From the NCBI GenBank assembly GCA_041481365.1, contig JBGPBS010000014.1:1-28064 (forward strand): a DNA stretch of 28,064 nucleotides, given 5' to 3'. Below the pieces are notes generated by a model. That model saw nothing but the letters and a program-made list of their open reading frames with translations. It ran no database searches and had not been told where the DNA came from. This stretch comes from DASPTR01 sp041481365 (GTDB taxonomy: Archaea > Thermoproteota > Bathyarchaeia > Bathyarchaeales > Bathycorpusculaceae). Both the position numbers and the translations under genes were made by a program. Positions 16,135 through 22,057 of this stretch are shown one piece after another; the stretch's first letter is position 1, and each line of letters opens with the position of its first letter.

Positions 16135-16332
16135 CTATGCTTCGCATTCTTCCTGTATCACAGGCACTACCACGATTAGGCCTTCATCCGGAGTTGCTCT
16201 ATCACACTCCAGTCGGCCTTTTTGTTCTTTGCCTGAAGCCGCCCAAACCATGCTCCATCCGACTATCCACAGGATGATCGCTATTGGCAAGAGTATTAGC
16301 TTGATTATGTTGTTGCGCATTGGCTTGTTCAC
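16135..16332 (-). CDS. 65-residue membrane protein, module copy 1
   Basis: Starts at GTG 16332, seven nt after AAGGGGT. Alignment with the copy at 17383-17580, which uses ATG at the matching place, supports this start over the upstream frame. One transmembrane helix (NNIIKLILLPIAIILWIVGW) is followed by a short acidic extracellular or cytoplasmic tail (EGLIVVVPVIQEECEA). It is divergent from the secreted beta-rich protein gene, sharing a conserved intergenic region. The pairing is repeated in the next module, so the two products probably act together, for example as assembly partner and filament subunit. Family unrecognised. Confidence 0.7.
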   Translation of the reverse strand: MNKPMRNNIIKLILLPIAIILWIVGWSMVWAASGKEQKGRLECDRATPDEGLIVVVPVIQEECEA

Positions 16333-16528
16333 GTGTTGACCCCTTTTGAGTTTGACGTTTGACTGAGGTAGCGCATTATTAATCTCTCTTATGAAGCCGA
16401 AATCTGTATTCAAGGCGAGTTTCAGGTCTGTTGTACAAGATCGAAGAGTTTTTGAGTTTGTTTGAGTGTTTTTTGTTTTTGTGCATGTTTGGTCATGTGT
16501 ATTTGTGTTGTTAACGTAGACAATAAGC

Positions 16529-16537
16529 TTTATTAAG
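16529..16537 (+). promoter_or_regulatory. Conserved TATA-like box, module copy 1
   Basis: TTTATTAAG lies 34 nt before ATG 16571 and is kept, with its flanks (CAATAA upstream, ACTT downstream), at 17775-17783 in copy 2. The implied leader is about 10 nt with GGTG. Confidence 0.6.
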
Positions 16538-16570
16538 ACTTACGATTTCTTATTTGCCCGGTGTAAAAGG

Positions 16571-17041
16571 ATGGCCATGCGCAAATCAACATTCAGTTTA
16601 GTTTTTGCAGTAGTAGCCATAGGTGTGGTTTTGAGCGCTTTCGGTGCACTCAGCATGTCTCGCACGATTACTAACAGCGGCACATTGTCATACGCGCCTC
16701 CACCACCTCCTCCTCCGACAGTGCAAATAGGAGTATACTCTGACAGTGGGTGCGTAAACGCGCTTTCCAATATCGGTTGGGGAAACTTGAGCCCAGGGGC
16801 CACAGCAACACAGACAATTTACGTGAAGAATGAAGGTAGCGTAGGCGTAACGTTAAGCATGACGACTGGCAATTGGAACCCACCATCCGCTTCAGGTAAC
16901 ATTACTCTGGCGTGGAACAGGCAAAGCTACGTACTATCCTCTGGTTCAGTTATCTCAGCCGTGCTCACCCTCAGCATCTCATCAGGCATCAGCGGCATCA
17001 CAACCTTCAGCTTCAACACAACCATAACAGGAACACAATAA
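16571..17041 (+). CDS. Secreted, proline-hinged beta-rich surface protein, copy 1
   Basis: 156 residues, ATG selected by GGTG (16560-16563). An N-terminal hydrophobic segment (SLVFAVVAIGVVLSAFGAL, residues 9-27) acts as signal peptide or anchor. A Pro7 hinge (about 43-49) is followed by a beta-rich domain with VYSDSGC, IGWGNLSPG, IYVKNEGSVGVTLSM and a Ser/Thr-rich end (FSFNTTITGTQ). The NEG-V-TLS layout is what one sees in TasA/camelysin-like and other archaeal surface-filament subunits. That is inference from style, not a firm family call. Sequons NIT and NTT suggest N-glycosylation. It is paired divergently with the 65-residue membrane protein, and a paralogue follows at 17819. Confidence 0.8.
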   Translation: MAMRKSTFSLVFAVVAIGVVLSAFGALSMSRTITNSGTLSYAPPPPPPPTVQIGVYSDSGCVNALSNIGWGNLSPGATATQTIYVKNEGSVGVTLSMTTGNWNPPSASGNITLAWNRQSYVLSSGSVISAVLTLSISSGISGITTFSFNTTITGTQ

Positions 17042-17382
17042 CAGAGCCCAAAAGCATCAGCCGGTGTAGCATCTTAAGATGCTGCCCGATGCTGGATCAG
17101 GACCGATGTGGCTATCTGTATCCCCAACAGCCTCTTTCAACCGCTGCTCTTTCAGGTATAACCCCTCAATTAAGCTTAGAACCGCGCTATCCGAATGAGA
17201 CAACAACACAGGCCCATCAAAGCCCACACATCCGACGGCGCCCTGATTGATAAATTCCTGAGCGATTGACGGGGCCGCGCGCGCTCATGCTCCCGTTTGG
17301 ATATCGACAACTGCCATTTAATCGTGCTGGCTGAATAGTTGCCGATAAAACGGATTAGACTTAAGCGTGACCCGCAGGGTTG
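17042..17382. other. Gap between the two module copies
   Basis: 341 bases with no supported gene. It holds a 16-base perfect palindrome AGCATCTTAAGATGCT (17068-17083) 27 nt after the stop of the first secreted protein, and a partial GCGCGCGCT block near 17276-17284. CCCGCAGGG at 17371-17379 recurs at 18298-18306, just after the second secreted-protein gene. Confidence 0.45.
17068..17083. terminator. 16-base palindrome after the first secreted-protein gene
   Basis: AGCATCTTAAGATGCT could form a hairpin in the 3' end of the transcript. It lacks a following T-run, so an RNA-end stabiliser or protein-binding site is as likely as a terminator. Confidence 0.35.
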
Positions 17383-17580
17383 CTATGCTTCGCATTCTGT
17401 CGGCGTGACAGTGATGATTGTGATCGAATCATCTTCTTGAATTGCTTGTGCCTGTGTTTGTCTTTCAGTTTGTTGCTGTTCACGAGAGTCTGTCCAGAGT
17501 AGGGTCTATCCGATTATCCAGATGGGGATTGCGATTGGCAAGAATAGTAGCCTGATGAGTTTGTGCAGGGGGTTGTTCAT
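17383..17580 (-). pseudogene. 65-residue membrane protein, module copy 2, interrupted by TAG
   Basis: ATG 17580 follows AAGAGGTTACAC. The frame reads a transmembrane helix (LFLPIAIPIWIIG), then TAG at codon 25 (17506-17508), then continues in the same frame to a final TAG with the tail ITVTPTECEA. The intact paralogue at 16135-16332 has Trp (WIVGW) at the stop position and ends in ECEA, and both frames span 198 nt. A TGG-to-TAG change therefore explains the break. The rest of the frame is clean, so the mutation is recent, or the codon is read through. Too short for most gene callers once split. Confidence 0.65.
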
Positions 17581-17774
17581 GTGTAACCTCTTTTTCGGGG
17601 TTGATGGTTGGATGGCGTCTTGGGCCGTTAAAGGTTTTATGAAATTGCGATGAGTATTCAGCGTCTTTGGGCTTTGTTGTACAGGATCTATATTCTTTTG
17701 GGCGGTGTTGCTTGTTTCTTGGTTGTGTGTATGTTTTGTGATGTGTATTTGTGTTGTTCATGTAGGCAATAATG

Positions 17775-17783
17775 TTTATTAAG
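17775..17783 (+). promoter_or_regulatory. Conserved TATA-like box, module copy 2
   Basis: TTTATTAAG lies 36 nt before ATG 17819 and matches the box at 16529-16537, with similar flanks. GGTGA lies six nt before the ATG. Confidence 0.6.
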
Positions 17784-17818
17784 ACTTGCGATGTCCCTTT
17801 TGGCATCGGTGAAAGATT

Positions 17819-18295
17819 ATGGCTATGCAGAAAGCAGCTATCGGAACAGTTCTGGCAATAGCGGTCATGAGCATCGTCGTGAGCGCTTTGGGTGCGCTTG
17901 TTACGACTCACACGATTCCTAATTCTGGCAACATTAGAGTAGTTACGCCGCCCCCGCCCCCACCTCCGGCATCGGTAGTGGTTGGCGTGTATTCTGACAG
18001 TGGTTGCACGACCGCGCTTCCGAGCATCAGTTGGGGAACATTGGATCCTGGCGGTTCGACAAACGCAACGGCCTACTTGAAGAACGAGGGCAATGTGCCC
18101 GTGACATTAACTATGTCAACAGGCAACTGGACGCCATCTTCGGCTTCAAGCTACTTCACGTTAACGTGGAATAGGCAGAATTACGTGCTTGCAGTTGGCT
18201 CAGTGGTCCAAGCTACGCTGACTCTTAGCGTTTCGTCAAGCATCAGCGGCATCACAAACTTCAGCTTCGACATAACCATCACGGCAACACAATAA
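17819..18295 (+). CDS. Secreted, proline-hinged beta-rich surface protein, copy 2
   Basis: 158 residues, start set by GGTGA. It is co-linear with the protein at 16571: hydrophobic N-terminus (VLAIAVMSIVVSALGALV), a Pro7 hinge (PPPPPPP), VYSDSGCTTALPSISWG, AYLKNEGNVPVTLTM and FSFDITITATQ. The mature domains are clearly paralogous, while signal segments have diverged more. NAT at the start of the AYLKNEG strand is a possible N-glycosylation site. It probably forms the same kind of surface structure as copy 1, perhaps as a minor or alternative subunit. Its divergent membrane partner is interrupted, so this copy may rely on the intact partner of copy 1. Confidence 0.8.
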   Translation: MAMQKAAIGTVLAIAVMSIVVSALGALVTTHTIPNSGNIRVVTPPPPPPPASVVVGVYSDSGCTTALPSISWGTLDPGGSTNATAYLKNEGNVPVTLTMSTGNWTPSSASSYFTLTWNRQNYVLAVGSVVQATLTLSVSSSISGITNFSFDITITATQ

Positions 18296-18485
18296 TCCCG
18301 CAGGGCTCCGAAGTAGTAGTACGATCAAAGACTAGGATAGATGTTGAGCGGGCTATGAGGCCCCAGCATCAACCATTTTCTCTCTCTTCAACCGTCTGGC
18401 GTCGATGAGTTTGGCCCATCCTGCTCGACCTTGATCTTTCTGATTTCAGTCAGATCACTGGATGCCGCTGTTTTTTCGAAAAGTC

Positions 18486-18491
18486 TTTATA
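18486..18491 (+). promoter_or_regulatory. TATA-like box for the anchored surface protein gene
   Basis: TTTATA is placed for a start near 18515. GGGGTGA (18518-18524) follows and decides the GTG start at 18531. Confidence 0.5.
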
Positions 18492-18530
18492 CCCACAGGA
18501 ACAGATAGGGCTTCGTTGGGGTGATGCTTC

Positions 18531-19139
18531 GTGAAACGTTACTCGACATTTGGGTGTTTCCTCTCTTCGATGCTGCTTGCAGTGTGCCTGTCGATGGCTG
18601 TGGCCGCGTATCCCGGCTCGAAGGAGACTCTCATCTGGGAGGGCGATGTGTATTCTTCGGGGACACCTGTTACTTCTTCGCCATTGAATGCTGGCACGCC
18701 ATACCGTATTGTGGCGTCGGAGATATGGTTTTATGATGACCCGCATAATTTGGCGGCTGATGCGCAGTATTACACGACGAAGAGCGCCGATTCTTGGGAT
18801 TGGCTAGACCACTATCGCCCTGATGGTCACTCGTTTCTGCAGATTAATGGCCAGGATATGAATTGGGGGGCCTTCAGTAATGGGGATACGAATCATACTT
18901 ACAGTCTTTACTATGCGGGTGCGGGTGCTGCTGTTGCGTTCAGAATCTTTGACTGGACGGACCAGAATTATGGTAACAATGTTTGTCACGTTCATGTGAG
19001 GATTTTTGAGGAGGTTACTGTGGGCGGGCGCGTGGTAGATTCAGGCATGCCTGACAGAGCTGGGTTGTTGGCAGTGGCGGCGTTGTTGGGGGCTTCGGCT
19101 GTTGCGGTTCCACTAATCGTCTATTACAGGAAAGCTTAG
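18531..19139 (+). CDS. Exported protein with C-terminal membrane anchor
   Basis: 202 residues, GTG start six nt after GGGGTGA. It has an N-terminal signal peptide (FLSSMLLAVCLSMAVAA, cleavage near residue 26) and a beta-rich ectodomain with many Trp, Tyr, Asp and Asn (SADSWDWLDHYRPDGHSF, NWGAFSNGDTNHTYSLYY). A C-terminal hydrophobic helix (AGLLAVAALLGASAVAVPL) ends in a short basic tail (VYYRKA). That tripartite end has the layout of a sorting signal, but PEPGT or a similar motif is replaced by MPDR, so processing by the archaeosortase encoded nearby is only possible. It is followed after 20 nt by the next gene on the same strand, probably cotranscribed. Family unrecognised. Confidence 0.75.
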   Translation: MKRYSTFGCFLSSMLLAVCLSMAVAAYPGSKETLIWEGDVYSSGTPVTSSPLNAGTPYRIVASEIWFYDDPHNLAADAQYYTTKSADSWDWLDHYRPDGHSFLQINGQDMNWGAFSNGDTNHTYSLYYAGAGAAVAFRIFDWTDQNYGNNVCHVHVRIFEEVTVGGRVVDSGMPDRAGLLAVAALLGASAVAVPLIVYYRKA

Positions 19140-19159
19140 CTGAGAGCAGGGTTAGTTTT

Positions 19160-20029
19160 GTGAGTTGCATGTTTCGTTGCGTGCGGTTGGCTAAGGAAAA
19201 GCGTGGGCCTCGGGGCATAGGGCATGAGGTTTCTGAGCATAAGAAGCGGATGAGACAGGTCTCTGCTGTTGTTACGTTCTTGTCGGTTTTCTGTATCGTC
19301 ATTGTTGTTTCTTTTTATTTTGAGGGCTTTTTCTCGGGTTCTAGCGGGGTACGTGTGCCTTCGAACGGCAGTAGCCTAGGCGGCAGTGTGAGTGATGGTT
19401 CGCTTAGGGCGGTGGTGGTTGATGCTTTGTCTGGGAATTACTCGAATGACGAGTTCACGGGTTATGTTAACGGGACTTTGCGGGGCGCGGGGTTCAGTGT
19501 GGACTTTTTTGAGGGAGGTGTGGTGACGGTGGATTTTTTGGAGAGGTTTCCGAGTGGTTACAAGCTGGTGATTTTCAGGGTGCACAGTGCGCGCGCGCTG
19601 TCGTCTAGTAGGGAGCTTTATCTTTTCACGGCTGAGCCCTATGCCAGTGATAGGTATTCGGGGGAGCAGGGTTTTCGTTTGGTGAAGGAGGCCATTGCGG
19701 ATGATGGTTCGCGGCCTGTTTTTGGGGTGAATTGGGGTTTTGTGCGGAGGCTTATGGCGGGCAGGTTTAACGGTTCGCTTGTGGTTGTGATGGGTTGTGA
19801 CGGGGCCGATGACCCATTGATTGCTGAGGAATTCATTAATCAGGGCGCTGTTGGCTACGTGGGCTTTGATGGGCCGGTGTTGTTGTCTCATTCAGACGAG
19901 GCAATAATGCATCTGGTCAGAGAAGTGTATGTGGGTGAGCAGCTGCTGAAGAGGGCTGTTGATGATACTAATAGTGTGGTTGGGGCTGATCCTGTTTCGG
20001 GAAGCATGTTGAAGTGCTTCGCTCGCTAG
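19160..20029 (+). CDS. Membrane-anchored protein with caspase-like His/Cys arrangement
   Basis: 289 residues with GTG 19160 after AGGG; ATG 19169 is an alternative. A basic N-terminus and one transmembrane helix (about 35-57) place residues 60-289 outside. The ectodomain resembles clan CD (caspase/gingipain-like) folds. A hydrophobic strand ends in His142 (KLVIFRVHSA), a second in Cys213 (SLVVVMGCDG), and a GAVGYVGFDGPVLLSHSDEA block follows, as in C25/CHAT-like proteins. I infer a possible surface cysteine peptidase or a degenerate relative; the residues after His and Cys are SA and DG rather than the textbook HG and QACxG. The gene runs with the anchored protein upstream, and ends ten nt from the convergent PEPGT substrate gene. 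Confidence 0.7.
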   Translation: MSCMFRCVRLAKEKRGPRGIGHEVSEHKKRMRQVSAVVTFLSVFCIVIVVSFYFEGFFSGSSGVRVPSNGSSLGGSVSDGSLRAVVVDALSGNYSNDEFTGYVNGTLRGAGFSVDFFEGGVVTVDFLERFPSGYKLVIFRVHSARALSSSRELYLFTAEPYASDRYSGEQGFRLVKEAIADDGSRPVFGVNWGFVRRLMAGRFNGSLVVVMGCDGADDPLIAEEFINQGAVGYVGFDGPVLLSHSDEAIMHLVREVYVGEQLLKRAVDDTNSVVGADPVSGSMLKCFAR

Positions 20030-20039
20030 GCCTGGGCTG

Positions 20040-20573
20040 TTAAAGAGGGGTTTTTGAGTTTTCTGTTTGGTGTTTTGCTTTTTTTACAGCCAGTAGTCCG
20101 AATGCTGATAGGGCCATGATTAGGCCTGCGATGGTTCCTGGTTCTGGCAGTGGAAGCACTGTTAGTGGGTAGCTGGTTAGTCCTCTTCTTGTTATGCATT
20201 GTAGTGCTATGCCGTTTGTGCCTGCTGTTGCTTCTGTGCACGTCCATCTGAATTCGTAGTTGCCTGTTTTTGTGAGGTTGTATGTTTGGGTTATTGTTTG
20301 TCCGCTTGTGACTATGCCGTTGTACAACGTTGCCGTTGGCGTTGCAGCGTTGTTGTAGTACACTGCTAGTACGCCTGTGGCTGGTGCGCCTGTGCCTGCG
20401 TCTGCGTAGAAAGCATGTACGTAGACTATTGTGTTGATGGGTACGGTAGTGCCGAGGCTATTGCCCCCTGCGTCTGTGACTGTGATTGTGAGGTTGATTT
20501 GGGCTTTTGCTGCGCTGATGAACGCTGCTGTCATTATGATTGTGAATACTGTGAGGATTATTCTTTTGTCCAT
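20040..20573 (-). CDS. Archaeosortase substrate with PEPGT-type C-terminal signal
   Basis: 177 residues. It has a signal peptide (IILTVFTIIMTAAFISAAKA, mature from about 25), then an Ig-like beta-sandwich (INLTITVTDAGGNSLGTTV, VYVHAFYADAGTG, GNYEFRWTC). The end has the sorting layout: PEPGT (143-147), a hydrophobic helix (IAGLIMALSAFGLLAV) and a basic tail beginning KKAKH. This matches PEP-CTERM/PEF-CTERM-type signals cleaved by exosortase or archaeosortase. The cognate enzyme lies in the same minus-strand locus at 24757-26907. NLT at 27-29 is a possible glycosylation site. It has its own promoter (TATA at 20613-20620) and a GGAGAGAGAGG ribosome site. Confidence 0.85.
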   Translation of the reverse strand: MDKRIILTVFTIIMTAAFISAAKAQINLTITVTDAGGNSLGTTVPINTIVYVHAFYADAGTGAPATGVLAVYYNNAATPTATLYNGIVTSGQTITQTYNLTKTGNYEFRWTCTEATAGTNGIALQCITRRGLTSYPLTVLPLPEPGTIAGLIMALSAFGLLAVKKAKHQTENSKTPL

Positions 20574-20612
20574 TCCTCTCTCTCCTCAAGCAGAATAGGG
20601 TTCGCTTGGATT

Positions 20613-20620
20613 CTTATAAA
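20613..20620 (-). promoter_or_regulatory. TATA-like box for the PEPGT substrate gene
   Basis: TTTATAAG on the minus strand lies about 44 nt before the ATG at 20573. It predicts a leader of about 18 nt containing the ribosome site, so the substrate can be expressed apart from the genes upstream. Confidence 0.55.
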
Positions 20621-20649
20621 CATCTAAGGAATATTGCTATAGAAGATAA

Positions 20650-21333
20650 CTAGAGTTTGCTTGGGTTTGTTCGTGTGTTAGGAAGCGTGTTTGTTGGGGT
20701 TTTGATGTTGTGTTGTCTTATTATTGCGGCTGTGGCGAATATTATCGTCAGCGCGAGTAGGCTTAGGACGATTGGTGTCAGGCGTATGCCCCAAGGCGTG
20801 TAGTTTAGTAGTAGGCCTGCTATGGGAACGAGCGCGAGGCTCATGCCTATGCTTAGGGCAGCGCGTTCGATTGCATCTATGTTTTTTTCTGATGTTTCTA
20901 GCGTGTGTGCTATGCCTTTGGCGAATGGTGGATGCTGTGGGAATAGTGCTTTTATGAATGCGTAGCCTGGCAGCCACAGGATGAATATTGTGCCGAGCAC
21001 GTATCTTACGTAGACCAGCGGGAAAGCGTCTTGAGGAACCGTGAACACGACAATCGCTGTTGCTACTGCGAGTATCATGGTGATCCAGTACCAGAGGGCC
21101 TGGTTTGAGCCTAGGTAGCTGGTGAGCTTCACTGGTGTTGGCGTTTGGGAGGGCTTGAGACTGATTTTTTCTTCTTGCTGCAGCTGCATTATTCGGTCCA
21201 GTATTTCATGTTTAGGCCTTGGTGATATTGCTTGCACTTGGTCGATTAGTTGTTTGACGTTTTCGGGTTTTGATGTTTCAACAGTGTGGATTATTTGTCG
21301 GTCCAGTTCCTCTTCAGCGGGTTCTTTGGGCAA
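20650..21333 (-). CDS. DUF1616-family membrane protein
   Basis: 227 residues, TTG start with AAGGAG about nine nt upstream. The cytoplasmic N-terminal third (1-75) is helical and charged, with a winged-helix-like look (RQIIHTVETSKPENVKQLID...HEILDRIMQLQQEEKI). Four transmembrane helices follow: ALWYWITMILAVATAIVVF, VRYVLGTIFILWLPGYAFI, a middle one around SIGMSLALVPIAGLLLNY, and LTPIVLSLLALTIIFATAAI. LGTIFILWLPGYAFIKALFP and AIERAALSIGMSLALVP are the DUF1616 signatures as I remember them. The family is common beside surface-glycan and archaeosortase genes; its biochemical role is unknown. It is encoded in the archaeosortase locus. Confidence 0.8.
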   Translation of the reverse strand: MPKEPAEEELDRQIIHTVETSKPENVKQLIDQVQAISPRPKHEILDRIMQLQQEEKISLKPSQTPTPVKLTSYLGSNQALWYWITMILAVATAIVVFTVPQDAFPLVYVRYVLGTIFILWLPGYAFIKALFPQHPPFAKGIAHTLETSEKNIDAIERAALSIGMSLALVPIAGLLLNYTPWGIRLTPIVLSLLALTIIFATAAIIRQHNIKTPTNTLPNTRTNPSKL

Positions 21334-21427
21334 TCTCTTTGGCTCCTTGGCTATTGGCTTGTCAGGGTTTGTTATTAGGTTTTAGGGTTTATGGTTCCGC
21401 GTTGATGTTGTTCCATGTTTCGTTTCG

Positions 21428-21954
21428 CTACCGCGGTGAATAGCGTATCCACTGGAGACATGCGTGGTTGCAGGGTTTGATCTGCCTGGAATCCAGACGT
21501 GTCTTCGGCGCGCGCCACTTAGGTTGGCGCGTGGCAACATGATCCGGTTTGGCGGCATGTCTTCCTTTTATTAGACCCAAGAGGCCTAGTGCCGCGAAGA
21601 AGCTGGTCAGTCCGAGTATAGTTCCTGACCAGTATTCGGGGAGCGGTAGCACGAATACTCCGCAGTGTTGCGAGGGGTATGCATCGATTCGGGCTTTCTG
21701 TAGAACGTCGGTGGTAACATCATAGCGTCCGTTGTTGTTGATGTCGACGACGATGTCGTATCCGCTTGGGTCAGTGGAGCATTTCATATTAGTGTGGTTT
21801 GGATGTTTCCTGAGGCGTTAGTACGTACCTGTTCCGCGGTTCCTGGAATCCTCGGGGGGATCAGCATCATTTTGTTGTTCCAATTGCCTCGGTCGTTCAC
21901 GATATAAATAGCGAATGGACGTGAGGGTGCTCCTGCAAACAGTGCCTTGACCAT
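21428..21954 (-). pseudogene. Truncated and frameshifted archaeosortase substrate
   Basis: The 5' segment (ATG 21954 to TGA 21784) reads VNDRGNWNNKMM and ends NASGNIQTTLI. The next frame continues at once with KCSTDPSGYDIVVDINNNGRYD, then a sorting-like end: LPLPEY, a hydrophobic helix (GTILGLTSFFAALGLLGLI) and KGRH. Restoring one G at about 21786 makes TLI-W-KCS and joins both halves into a single domain of the type that ends in a YDIVVDxNxNGxYD block. No signal peptide is present; the 5' end abuts the palindrome at 21961-21972. After KGRH the frame runs on for about 45 unmatched codons past a GGCGCGCGCC. I read it as a decayed second substrate. Confidence 0.6.
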
Positions 21955-21960
21955 AGACAA

Positions 21961-21972
21961 TAGCGCGCGCTA
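21961..21972. repeat. Palindromic element, copy 4
   Basis: TAGCGCGCGCTA is identical to the core at 14275-14286 and 116-127. It sits six nt upstream of the first ATG of the truncated substrate, where a signal peptide would be expected. Confidence 0.6.
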
Positions 21973-22057
21973 ATCGTCCCAGGCGTTATTGAGCCTAAAG
22001 GAATTTTCTTATAGAGGTAAGTTCTATCTCGCAACTTAAGGGTTGACTGTGTTTGTT

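Larger units (their letters stand above)
16135..17041. repeat. Tandem duplication unit 1 (membrane protein + secreted protein)
   Basis: Holds the divergent pair 16135-16332(-) and 16571-17041(+). The neighbouring unit at 17383-18295 has the same gene order and orientation, similar proteins, and conserved intergenic words (TGTTGTACA, GTATTTGTGTTGTT and TTTATTAAGACTT). Confidence 0.75.
17383..18295. repeat. Tandem duplication unit 2
   Basis: Same order and orientation as 16135-17041: an interrupted minus-strand membrane gene, a conserved divergent promoter region, and a plus-strand secreted protein gene. The units are separated by about 340 nt. Confidence 0.75.

Noticed and set aside
19376..19891. 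171-residue frame opposite the caspase-like gene
   Set aside because: His/Arg/Thr-rich shadow of a G/T-rich coding strand; the plus-strand frame has a membrane helix and a coherent fold pattern.
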